Source: Apoderus coryli
Lineage: Eukaryota > Arthropoda > Insecta > Coleoptera > Attelabidae
DNA: 64,000 nt
Direction of reading: 5' to 3'
Assembly (NCBI GenBank): GCA_911728435.2
Contig: CAJVRQ020000094.1
Location: forward strand, 1-64,000
A program made the translations under genes and the position numbers. Below, one piece after another: positions 1-12,000 of this stretch (the first letter of the stretch is position 1; each line of letters begins with the position of its first letter). Under the pieces are notes generated by a model, which was not told the DNA's origin, made no database searches, and saw only the letters and a list, made by a program, of their open reading frames with translations.

Positions 1-364
1 AAATTTTATTAGTCAAAAGAATTAGATTAAGCATAAAAAGCAAATTAGAACGAATTAGAGCGTTTTGTTACTAAAATTTTGTTATTTAGAATTAAACGTT
101 TCAAATGGCTCCCAAAAAGCTGGTTTCTCACTTAGAATTTAAAAGTAAATTTTATTAGTCTAAAGAAATTAGATTAAGCATAAAAAAGCAAATTAGAACG
201 ATTTAGCGCGTTTTGTTACTGAAATTTTGTTATTTAGAATTAAACTTTTCAAATGGCTCCCAAAAAGCTGTTTCTCACTTAGAATTTAAAAGTAAATTTT
301 ATTAGTGAAAATAAGTTAGATTAAGAGCAAATAAGCAATTTAGAACGAATTAGAGCGTTTTGTT

Positions 365-425
365 ACTAAAATATTGTTATTTAGAATTACTAAAATATTG
401 TTATTTAGAATTAAACGTGTTTTCT
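365..425 (+). repeat. Satellite monomer with 24-bp internal duplication and 22-bp deletion
   Basis: A 24-bp block beginning ACTAAAATATTG occurs twice in a row (365-388 and 389-412). The same monomer then jumps from AAACGT straight to GTTTTCTCAC, losing the usual TTCAAATGG...AAAAAGCT segment of 22 bp. I did not notice this double change elsewhere in the window. The conserved CCCAAAAAGCTG box is missing from this copy. Confidence 0.85.
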
Positions 426-3400
426 CACTTGGAATTTAAAAGTAAATTTTATTAGTCTAAAGAAATTAGATTAAGCATAAAAAAGCAAATTAGAACGAAT
501 TAGAGCGTTTTGTTACTAAAATTTTGTTATTTAGAATTAAACGTTTCAAATGGCTCCCAAAAGCTGTTTTCTCACTTAGAAATTAAAAGTAAATTTTATT
601 AGTCAAAAGAAATTAGATTAAGCATAAAAAAGCAAATTAGAACGAATTAGAGCGTTTTGTTACTAAAATTTTGTTATTTAGAATTAAACTTTTCAAATAG
701 CTCCCAAAAAGCTGTTTTCTCACTTAGAAATTAAAAGTAAATTTTATTAGTCTAAAGAAATTAGATTAAGCATAAAAAAGCAAATTAGAACGATTTAGCG
801 CGTTTTGTTACTAAAATTTTGTTATTTAGAATTAAACTTCTCAAATGGCTCCCAAAAAGCTGTTTTCTCACTTGGAATTTAAAAGTAAATTTTATTAGTC
901 TAAAGAAATTAGATTAAGCATAAAAAAGCAAATTAGAACGATTTAGAGCGTTTTGTTACTAAAATTTTGTTATTTAGAATTAAACTTTTCAAATGGCTCC
1001 CAAAAAGCTGTTTTCTCACTTAGAATTTAAAAGTAAATTTTATTAGTGAAAATAAGTTAGATTAAGCATAAAAAAGCAATTTACAACGAATTAGCGCGTT
1101 TTGTTACTAAAATTTTGATATTTAGAATTAAACGTTCAAATGGCTCCCAAAAAGCTGTTTTCTCACTTAGAATTTAAAAGTAAATTTTATTAGTCAAAAG
1201 AAATTAGATTAAGCATAAAAAAGCAAATAGAACGAATTAGAGCGTTTTGTTACTAAAATTTTGTTATTTGGAATTAAACTTTTCAAATGGCTCCCAAAAA
1301 GCTGTTTTCTTACTGGGAATTTAAAAGTAAATTTTATTAGTCTAAAGAAATTAGATTAAGCGTAAATAAGCAATTTACAACGAATTAGCGCGTTTTGTTA
1401 CTAAAATTTTGTTATTTAGAATTAAACGTTCAAATGGCTCCCAAAAAGCTGTTTTCTCACTTAGAATTTAAAAGTAAATTTTATTAGTGAAAATAAGTTA
1501 GATTAAGCGTAAATAAGCAATTTAGAACGATTTAGAGCGTTTTGTTACTAAAATTTTGTTATTTAGAATTAAACTTTTCAAATGGCTCCCAAAAAGCTGT
1601 TTTCTCACTTAGAATTTAAAAGTAAATTTTATTAGTGAAAATAAGTTAGATTAAGCATAAAAAAGCAATTTAGAACGAATTAGCGCGTTTTGTTACTAAA
1701 ATTTTGATATTTAGAATTAAACGTTCAAATGGCTCCCAAAAAGCTGTTTTCTCACTTAGAATTTAAAAGTAAATTTTATTAGTCAAAAGAAATTAGATTA
1801 AGCATAAAAAGCAAATAGAACGAATTAGAGCGTTTTGTTACTAAAATTTTGTTATTTGGAATTAAACTTTTCAAATGGCTCCCAAAAAGCTGTTTTCTCA
1901 CTGGGAATTTAAAAGTAAATTTTATTAGTCTAAAGAAATTAGATTAAGCGTAAATAAGCAATTTACAACGAATTAGCGCGTTTTGTTACTAAAATTTTGT
2001 TATTAGAATTAAACGTTCAAATGGCTCCCAAAAAGCTGTTTTCTCACTTAGAATTTAAAAGTAAATTTTATTAGTGAAAATAAGTTAGATTAAGCGTAAA
2101 TAAGCAATTTAGAACGATTTAGAGCGTTTTGTTACTAAAATTTTGTTATTTAGAATTAAACTTTTCAAATGGCTCCCAAAAAGCTGTTTTCTCACTTAGA
2201 ATTTAAAAGTAAATTTTATTAGTCAAAAGAAATTAGATTAAGCATAAAAAAGCAAATTAGAACGAATTAGAGCGTTTTGTTACTAAAATTTTGTTATTTA
2301 GAATTAAACTTTTCAAATGGCTCCCAAAAAGCTGTTTTCTTACTTAGAATTTAAAAGTAAATTTTATTAGTGAAAATAAGTTAGATTAAGCGTAAATAAG
2401 CAATTTACAACGAATTAGCGCGTTTTGTTACTAAAATTTTGTTATTTAGAATTAAACTTTTCAAATGGCTCCCAAAAAGCTGTTTTCACACTTAGAAATT
2501 AAAAGTAAATTTTATTAGTCAAAAGAAATTAGATTAAGCATAAAAAAGCAAATTAGAACGAATTAGAGTGTTTTGTTACTAAAATTTTGTTATTTAGAAT
2601 TAAACTTTTCAAATGGCTCCCAAAAAGCTGTTTTCTTACTTAGAATTTAAAAGTAAATTTTATTAGTGAAAATAAGTTAGATTACGCGTAAATAAGCAAT
2701 TTACAACGAATTAGCGCGTTTTGTTACTAAAATTTTGTTATTTAGAATTAAAACTTTCAAATGGCTCACAAAAAGCTGTTTTCTCAATTAGAATTTAAAA
2801 GTAAATTTATTAGTGAAAATAAGTTAGATTAAGCGTAAATAAGCAATTTAGAACGAATTAGCGCGTTTTGTTACTAAAATATTGATATTTAGAATTAAAC
2901 GTTCAAATGGCTCCCAAAAAGCTGTTTTCTCACTTAGAATTTAAAAGTAAATTTTATTAGTCAAAAGAAATTAGATTAAGCATAAAAAAGCAAATTAGAA
3001 CGAATTAGAGCGTTTTGTTACTAAAATTTGGTTATTTAGAATTAAACTTTTCAAATGGCTCCCAAAAAGCTGTTTTCATACTTAGAATTTAAAAGTAAAT
3101 TTTATTAGTGAAAATAAGTTAGATTAAGCGTAAATAAGCAATTACAACGAATTAGCGCGTTTTGTTACTAAATTTTGTTATTTAGAATTAAACGTTCAAA
3201 TGGCTCCCAAAAAGCTGTTTTCTCACTTAGAATTTAAAAGTAAATTTTATTAGTGAAAATAAGTTAGATTAAGCGTAAATAAGCAATTTAGAACGATTTA
3301 GAGCGTTTTGTTACTAAAATTTTGTTATTTAGAATTAAACTTTTCAAATGGCTCCCAAAAAGCTGTTTTTCTCACTTAGAAATTAAAAGTAAATTTTATT

Positions 3401-3910
3401 AGTCAAATGAAATTAGATTAAGCATAAAAAAGCAAATTAGAACGAATTAGAGCGTTTTGTTACTAAAATTTTGTTATTTAGAATTAAACGTTTCAAATGG
3501 CTCCCAAAAAAGCTGTTTTCTCACTTAGAAATTAAAAGTAAATTTTATTAGTCAAAAGAAATTAGATTAAGCATAAAAAAGCAAATTAGAACGAATTAGA
3601 GCGTTTTGTTACTAAAATTTTGTTATTTAGAATTAAACTTTTCAAATGGCTCCAAAAAGCTGTTTCATACTTAGAATTTAAAAGTAAATTTTATTAGTGA
3701 AAATAAGTTAGATTAAGCGTAAATAAGCAATTTACAACGAATTAGCGCGTTTTGTTACTAAAATTTTGTTATTTAGAATTAAACTTTTCAAATGGCTCCC
3801 AAAAAGCTGTTTTCACACTTAGAAATTAAAAGTAAATTTTATTAGTCAAAAGAAATTAGATAAGCATAAAAAAGCAAATTAGAACGAATTAGAGCGTTTT
3901 GTTACTAAAA

Positions 3911-3934
3911 TTTTGTTATTTCTAAATAACAAAA
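3911..3934. repeat. Satellite monomer with perfect 24-bp hairpin
   Basis: TTTTGTTATTT (3911-3921), a CT spacer and its exact reverse complement AAATAACAAAA (3924-3934) replace the usual TTTTGTTATTTAGAATTAAA. The ATTTAG normally present has been followed by a backward copy of the preceding bases, as expected from template switching at a fork or hairpin. The same change is seen at 15580 and, in altered form, at 22313. Confidence 0.85.
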
Positions 3935-5940
3935 AAATTAAACTTTTCAAATGGCTCCCAAAAAGCTGTTTTCTTACTTAGAATTTAAAAGTAAATTTTA
4001 TTAGTGAAAATAAGTTAGATTACGCGTAAATAAGCAATTTACAACGAATTAGCGCGTTTTGTTACTAAAATTTTGTTATTAGAAATAAACGTTCAAATGG
4101 CTCCCAAAAAGCTGTTTTCTCACTTAGAATTTAAAAGTAAATTTTTATTAGTGAAAAATAAGTTAGATTAAGCGCAAATAAGCAATTTAGAACGAATTAG
4201 AGCGTTTTGTTACTAAAATATTGTTATTTAGAATTAAACGTTTTCAAATAGCTCCCAAAAAGCTGTTTTCTCACTTAGAAATTATAAGTAAATTTTATTA
4301 GTCTAAAGAAATTAGATTAAGCATAAAAAAGCAAATTAGAACGATTTAGCGCGTTTTGTTACTAAAATTTTGTTATTTAGAATTAAACTTTTCAAATGGC
4401 TCCCAAAAAGCTGTTTCTCACTTGGAATTTAAAAGTAAATTTTATTAGTGAAAATAAGTTAGATTAAGCGTAAATAAGCAATTTAGAACGAATTAGCGCG
4501 TTTTGTTACTAAAATTTTGTTATTTAGAATTAAACTTTTCAAATGGCTCCCAAAAAGCTGTTTTCTCACTTGGAATTTAAAAGTAATTTTTATTAGTCTA
4601 AAGAAATTAGATAAAGCATAAAAAAGCAAATTAGAACGAATTAGAGCGTTTTGTTACTAAAATTTTGTTATTTAGAATTAAACGTTTCAAATGGCTCCCA
4701 AAAAGCTGTTTTCTCACTTAGAATTTAAAAGTAAATTTTATTAGTCTAAAGAAATCAGATTAAGCATAAAAAGCAAATTAGAACGAATTAGAGCGTTTTG
4801 TTACTAAAATTTTGTTATTTAGAATTAAACTTTTCAAATAGCTCCCAAAAAGCTGTTTTCTCACTTAGAAATTAAAAGTAAATTTTATTAGTCTAAAGAA
4901 ATTAGATTAAGCAAAAGAAAGCAAATTAGAACGATTTAGCGCGTTTTGTTACTAAAATTTTGTTATTTAGAATTAAACTTTTCAAATGGCTCCCAAAAAG
5001 CTGTTTTCTCACTTGGAATTTAAAAGTAAATTTTATTAGTGAAAATAAGTTAGATTAAGCGTAAATAAGCAATTTAGAACGAATTAGCGCGTTTTGTTAC
5101 TAAATTTTGTTATTTAGAATTAAACTTTTCAAATGGCTCCCAAAAAGCTGTTTTCTCACTTGGAATTTAAAAGTAATTTTTATTAGTCTAAAGAAATTAG
5201 ATTAAGCATAAAAAAGCAAATTAGAACGAATTAGAGCGTTTTGTTACTAAAATTTTGTTATTTAGAATTAGACGTTTCAAATGGCTCCCAAAAAGCTGTT
5301 TTCTCACTTAGAAATTAAAAGTAAATTTTATTAGTCAAAAGAAATTAGATTAAGCATAAAAAAGCAAATTAGAACGAATTAGAGCGTTTTGTTACTAAAA
5401 TTTTGTTATTAGAATTAAACTTTTCAAATGGCTCCCAAAAGCTGTTTTCTCACTTAGAATTTAAAAGTAAATTTTATTAGTCAAAAGAAATTAGATTAAG
5501 CATAAAAAAGCAAATTAGAACGAATTAGAGCGTTTTGTTACTAAAATTTTGTTATTTAGAATTAAACTTTTCAAATGGCTCCCAAAAAGCTGCTTTCTCA
5601 CTTGGAATTTAAAAGTAAATTTTATTAGTCTAAAGAAATTAGATTAAGCATAAAAAAGCAAATTAGAACGATTTAGAGCGTTTTGTTACTAAAATTTTGC
5701 TATTTAGAATTAAACTTTTCAAATGGCTCCCAAAAAGCTGTTTTCTCACTTAGAATTTAAAAGTAAATTTTATTAGTGAAAATAAGTTAGATTAAGCATA
5801 AAAAAGCAATTTAGAACGAATTAGCGCGTTTTGTTACTAAAATTTTGATATTTAGAATTAAACGTTCAAATGGCTCCCAAAAAGCTGTTTTCTCAATTAG
5901 AATTTAAAAGTAAATTTTATTAGTCAAAAGAAATTAGATT

Positions 5941-5985
5941 AAGCATAAAAAAGCAAATTAGAACGATAAAATTTTGTTATTTAGA
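5941..5985 (+). repeat. Satellite monomer with 18-bp deletion
   Basis: GAACGA is joined directly to TAAAATTTTG, so the 18 bases that normally span ATTAGAGCG...GTTAC are lost. The copy lies just before the 1184-bp higher-order repeat and may mark its left junction. I saw no second copy. Confidence 0.8.
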
Positions 5986-8900
5986 ATTAAACTTTTCAAA
6001 TAGCTCCCAAAAAGCTGTTTTCTCACTTAGAAATTAAAAGTAAATTTTATTAGTCTAAAGAAATTAGATTAAGCATAAAAAAGCAAATTAGAACGATTTA
6101 GCGCGTTTTGTTACTAAAATTTTGTTATTTAGTATTAAACGTTTCAAATGGCTCCCAAAAAGCTGTTTTCTCACTTAGAATTTAAAAGTAAATTTTATTA
6201 GTGAAAATAAGTTAGATTAAGCGCAAATAAGCAATTTAGAACGAATTAGAGCGTTTTGTGACTAAAATATTGTTATTTAGAATTAAACGTTTCAAATAGC
6301 TCCCAAAAAGCTGTTTTCTCACTTAGAAATTAAAAGTAAATTTTATTAGTCTAAAGAAATTAGATTAAACATAAAAAAGCAAATTAGAACGATTTAGCGC
6401 GTTTTGTTACTAAAATTTTGTTATTTAGAATTAAACTTTTCAAATGGCTCCCAAAAAGCTGTTTTCTCACTTGGAATTTAAAAGTAAATTTTATTAGTGA
6501 AAATAAGTTAGATTAAGCGTAAATAAGCAATTTAGAACGAATTAGCGCGTTTTGTTACTAAAATTTTGTTATTTAGAATTAAACTTTTCAAATGGCTCCC
6601 AAAAAGCTGTTTTCTCACTGGGAATTTAAAAGTAAATTTTATTAGTCTAAAGAAATTAGATTAAGCATAAAAAAGCAAATTAGAACGAATTAGAGCGTTT
6701 TGTTACTAAAATTTTGTTATTTAGAATTAAACTTTTCAAATGGCTCCCAAAAAGCTGTTTTCATACTTAGAATTTAAAAGTAAATTTTATTAGTGAAAAT
6801 AAGTTAGATTAAGCGCAAATAAGCAATTTAGAACGAATTAGAGCGTTTTGTTACTAAAATATTGTTATTTAGAATTAAACGTTTCAAATAGCTCCCAAAA
6901 AGCTGTTTTCTCACTTAGAAATTAAAAGTAAATTTTATTAGTCAAAAGAAATTAGATTAAGCATAAAAAAGCAAATTAGAACGAATTAGAGCGTTTTGTT
7001 ACTAAAATTTTGTTATTTAGAATTAAACTTTTCAAATAGCTCCCAAAAAGCTGTTTTCTCACTTAGAAATTAAAAGTAAATTTTATTAGTCTAAAGAAAT
7101 TAGATTAAGCATAAAAAAGCAAATTAGAACGAATTAGAGCGTTTTGTTACTAAAATTTTGTTATTTAGAATTAAACTTTTCAAATAGCTCCCAAAAAGCT
7201 GTTTTCTCACTTAGAAATTAAAAGTAAATTTTATTAGTCTAAAGAAATTAGATTAAGCATAAAAAAGCAAATTAGAACGATTTAGCGCGTTTTGTTACTA
7301 AAATTTTGTTATTTAGTATTAAACGTTTCAAATGGCTCCCAAAAAGCTGTTTTCTCACTTAGAATTTAAAAGTAAATTTTATTAGTGAAAATAAGTTAGA
7401 TTAAGCGCAAATAAGCAATTTAGAACGAATTAGAGCGTTTTGTGACTAAAATATTGTTATTTAGAATTAAACGTTTCAAATAGCTCCCAAAAAGCTGTTT
7501 TCTCACTTAGAAATTAAAAGTAAATTTTATTAGTCTAAAGAAATTAGATTAAACATAAAAAAGCAAATTAGAACGATTTAGCGCGTTTTGTTACTAAAAT
7601 TTTGTTATTTAGAATTAAACTTTTCAAATGGCTCCCAAAAAGCTGTTTTCTCACTTGGAATTTAAAAGTAAATTTTATTAGTGAAAATAAGTTAGATTAA
7701 GCGTAAATAAGCAATTTAGAACGAATTAGCGCGTTTTGTTACTAAAATTTTGTTATTTGGAATTAAACTTTTCAAATGGCTCCCAAAAAGCTGTTTTCTC
7801 ACTGGGAATTTAAAAGTAAATTTTATTAGTCTAAAGAAATTAGATTAAGCATAAAAAAGCAAATTAGAACGAATTAGAGCGTTTTGTTACTAAAATTTTG
7901 TTATTTAGAATTAAACTTTTCAAATGGCTCCCAAAAAGCTGTTTTCATACTTAGAATTTAAAAGTAAATTTTATTAGTGAAAATAAGTTAGATTAAGCGC
8001 AAATAAGCAATTTAGAACGAATTAGAGCGTTTTGTTACTAAAATATTGTTATTTAGAATTAAACGTTTCAAATAGCTCCCAAAAAGCTGTTTTCTCACTT
8101 AGAAATTAAAAGTAAATTTTATTAGTCAAAAGAAATTAGATTAAGCATAAAAAAGCAAATTAGAACGAATTAGAGCGTTTTGTTACTAAAATTTTGTTAT
8201 TTAGAATTAAACTTTTCAAATAGCTCCCAAAAAGCTGTTTTCTCACTTAGAAATTAAAAGTAAATTTTATTAGTCTAAAGAAATTAGATTAAGCATAAAA
8301 AAGCAAATTAGAACGAATTAGAGCGTTTTGTTACTAAAATTTTGTTATTTAGAATTAAACTTTTCAAATAGCTCCCAAAAAGCTGTTTTCTCACTTAGAA
8401 ATTAAAAGTAAATTTTATTAGTCTAAAGAAATTAGATTAAGCATAAAAAAGCAAATTAGAACGATTTAGCGCGTTTTGTTACTAAAATTTTGTTATTTAG
8501 TATTAAACGTTTCAAATGGCTCCCAAAAAGCTGTTTTCTCACATAGAATTTAAAAGTAAATTTTATTAGTGAAAATAAGTTAGATTAAGCGCAAATAAGC
8601 AATTTAGAACGAATTAGAGCGTTTTGTTACTAAAATATTGTTATTTAGAATTAAACGTTTCAAATAGCTCCCAAAAAGCTGTTTTCTCACTTAGAAATTA
8701 AAAGTAAATTTTATTAGTCTAAAGAAATTAGATTAAGCATAAAAAAGCAAATTAGAACGATTTAGCGCGTTTTGTTACTAAAATTTTGTTATTTAGAATT
8801 AAACTTTTCAAATGGCTCCCAAAAAGCTGTTTTCTCACTTGGAATTTAAAAGTAAATTTTATTAGTGAAAATAAGTTAGATTAAGCGTAAATAAGCAATT

Positions 8901-9097
8901 TAGAACGAATTAGCGCGTTTTGTTACTAAAATTTTGTTATTTGGAATTAAACTTTTCAAATGGCTCCCAAAAAGCTGTTTTCTCACTGGGAATTTAAAAG
9001 TAAATTTTATTAGTCTAAAGAAATTAGATTAAGCATAAAAAAGCAAATTAGAACGAATTAGAGCGTTTTGTTACTAAAATTTTGTTATTTAGAATTA
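5985..9097 (+). repeat. 1184-bp higher-order repeat (8 monomers), about 2.6 copies
   Basis: The marker AGTATTAAACG (instead of AGAATTAAAC) lies at 6131, 7315 and 8499, exactly 1184 bp (8 x 148) apart. A second marker, TTTTGTGACT instead of TTTTGTTACT, is shared by the first two copies at an offset of 1184 bp (near 6258 and 7442) but is absent from the third. The unit runs roughly 5985-7168, then 7169-8352, then a partial copy that stops matching near 9100. A related, more diverged block follows at 10.5-11.9 kb. Boundaries are by eye and may be off by a monomer. Confidence 0.85.
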
Positions 9098-12000
9098 AAC
9101 GTTTCAAATGGCTCCCAAAAAGCTGTTTTCTCACTTAGAAATTAAAGTAAATTTTATTAGTCAAAAGAAATTAGATTAAGCATAAAAAAGCAAATTAGAA
9201 CGAATTAGAGCGTTTTGTTACTAAAATTTTGTTATTTAGAATTAAACTTTTCAAATGGCTCCCAAAAAGCTGTTTTCTCACTTAGAATTTAAAAGTAAAT
9301 TTTATTAGTCAAAAGAAATTAGATTAAGCATAAAAAAGCAATTTAGAACGAATTAGAGCGTTTTGTTACTAAAATTTTGTTATTTAGAATTAAACTTTTC
9401 AAATGGCTCCCAAAAAGCTGTTTTCTCACTTGGAATTTAAAAGTAAATTTTATTAGTCTAAAGAAATTAGATTAAGCATAAAAAAGCAAATTAGAACGAT
9501 TTAGAGCGTTTTGTTACTAAAATTTTGTTATTTAGAATTAAACTTTTCAAATGGCTCCCAAAAAGCTGTTTTCTCACTTAGAATTTAAAAGTAAATTTTA
9601 TTAGTGAAAATAAGTTAGATTAAGCATAAAAAAGCAATTTAGAACGAATTAGCGCGTTTTGTTACTAAAATTTTGATATTTAGAATTAAACGTTCAAATG
9701 GCTCCCAAAAAGCTGTTTTCTCACTTAGAATTTAAAAGTAAATTTTATTAGTCAAAAGAAATTAGATTAAGCATAAAAAAGCAAATTAGAACGAATTAGA
9801 GCGTTTTGTTACTAAAATTTTGTTATTTAGAATTAAACGTTTCAAATGGCTCCCAAAAAGCTGTTTTCTCACTTAGAAATTAAAAGTAAATTTTATTAGT
9901 CAAAAGAAATTAGATTAAGCATAAAAAAGCAAATAGAACGAATTAGAGCGTTTTGTTACTAAAATTTTGTTATTTAGAATTAAACTTTTCAAATGGCTCC
10001 CAAAAAGCTGTTTTCATACTTAGAATTTAAAAGAAAATTTTATTAGTGAAAATAAGTTAGATTAAGCGTAAATAAGCAATTTACAACGAATTAGCGCGTT
10101 TTGTTACTAAAATTTTGTTATTTAGAATTAAACGTTCAAATGGCTCCCAAAAAGCTGTTTTCTCACTTAGAATTTAAAAGTAAATTTTATTAGTGAAAAT
10201 AAGTTATATTAAGCGTAAATAAGCAATTTAGAACGATTCAGAGCGTTTTGTTACTAAAATTTTGTTATTTAGAATTAAACTTTTCAAATGGCTCCCAAAA
10301 AGCTGTTTTCTCACTTAGAATTTAAAAGTAAATTTTATTAGTCAAAAGAAATTAGATTAAGCATAAAAAAGCAAATTAGAACGAATTAGAGCGTTTTGTT
10401 ACTAAAATTTTGTTATTTAGAATTAAACGTTTCAAATGGCTCCCAAAAAGCTGTTTTCTCACTTAGAAATTAAAAGTAAATTTTATTAGTGAAAATAAGT
10501 TAGATTAAGCGCAAATAAGCAATTTAGAACGAATTAGAGCGTTTTGTTACTAAAATATTGTTATTTAGAATTAAACGTTTCAAATAGCTCCCAAAAAGCT
10601 GTTTTCTCACTGGGAATTTAAAAGTAAATTTTATTAGTCTAAAGAAATTAGATTAAGCATAAAAAAGCAAATTAGAACGAATTAGAGCGTTTTGTTACTA
10701 AAATTTTGTTATTTAGAATTAAACTTTTCAAATGGCTCCCAAAAAGCTGTTTTCATACTTAGAATTTAAAAGTAAATTTTATTAGTGAAAATAAGTTAGA
10801 TTAAGCGCAAATAAGCAATTTAGAACGAATTAGAGCGTTTTGTTACTAAAATATTGTTATTTAGAATTAAACGTTTCAAATAGCTCCCAAAAAGCTGTTT
10901 TCTCACTTAGAAATTAAAAGTAAATTTTATTAGTCAAAAGAAATTAGATTAAGCATAAAAAAGCAAATTAGAACGAATTAGAGCGTTTTGTTACTAAAAT
11001 TTTGTTATTTAGAATTAAACTTTTCAAATAGCTCCCAAAAATCTGTTTTCTCACTTAGAAATTAAAAGTAAATTTTATTAGTCTAAAGAAATTAGATTAA
11101 GCATAAAAAAGCAAATTAGAACGAATTAGAGCGTTTTGTTACTAAAATTTTGTTATTTAGAATTAAACTTTTCAAATAGCTCCCAAAAAGCTGTTTTCTC
11201 ACTTAGAAATTAAAAGAAAATTTTATTAGTCTAAAGAAATTAGATTAAGCATAAAAAAGCAAATTAGAACGATTTAGCGCGTTTTGTTACTAAAATTTTG
11301 TTATTTAGTATTAAACGTTTCAAATGGCTCCCAAAAAGCTGTTTTCTCACTTAGAATTTAAAAGTTAATTTTATTAGTGAAAATAAGTTAGATTAAGCGC
11401 AAATAAGCAATTTAGAACGAATTAGAGCGTTTTGTTACTAAAATATTGTTATTTAGAATTAAACGTTTCAAATAGCTCCCAAAAAGCTGTTTTCTCACTT
11501 AGAAATTAAAAGTAAATTTTATTAGTCTAAAGAAATTAGATCAAGCATAAAAAAGCAAATTAGAACGATTTAGCGCGTTTTGTTACTAAAATTTTGTTAT
11601 TTAGAATTAAACTTTTCAAATGGCTCCCAAAAAGCTGTTTTCTCACTTGGAATTTAAAAGTAAATTTTATTAGTGAAAATAAGTTAGATTAAAAGTAAAT
11701 AAGCAATTTAGAACGAATTAGCGCGTTTTGTTACTAAAATTTTGTTATTTGGAATTAAACTTTTCAAATGGCTCCCAAAAAGCTGTTTTCTCACTGGGAA
11801 TTTAAAAGTAAATTTTATTAGTCTAAAGAAATTAGATTAAGCATAAAAAAGCAAATTAGAACGAATTAGAGCGTTTTGTTACTAAAATTTTGTTATTTAG
11901 AATTAAACGTTTCAAATGGCTCCCAAAAAGCTGTTTTCTCACTTAGAAATTAAAGTAAATTTTATTAGTCAAAAGAAATTAGATTAAGCATAAAAAAGCA

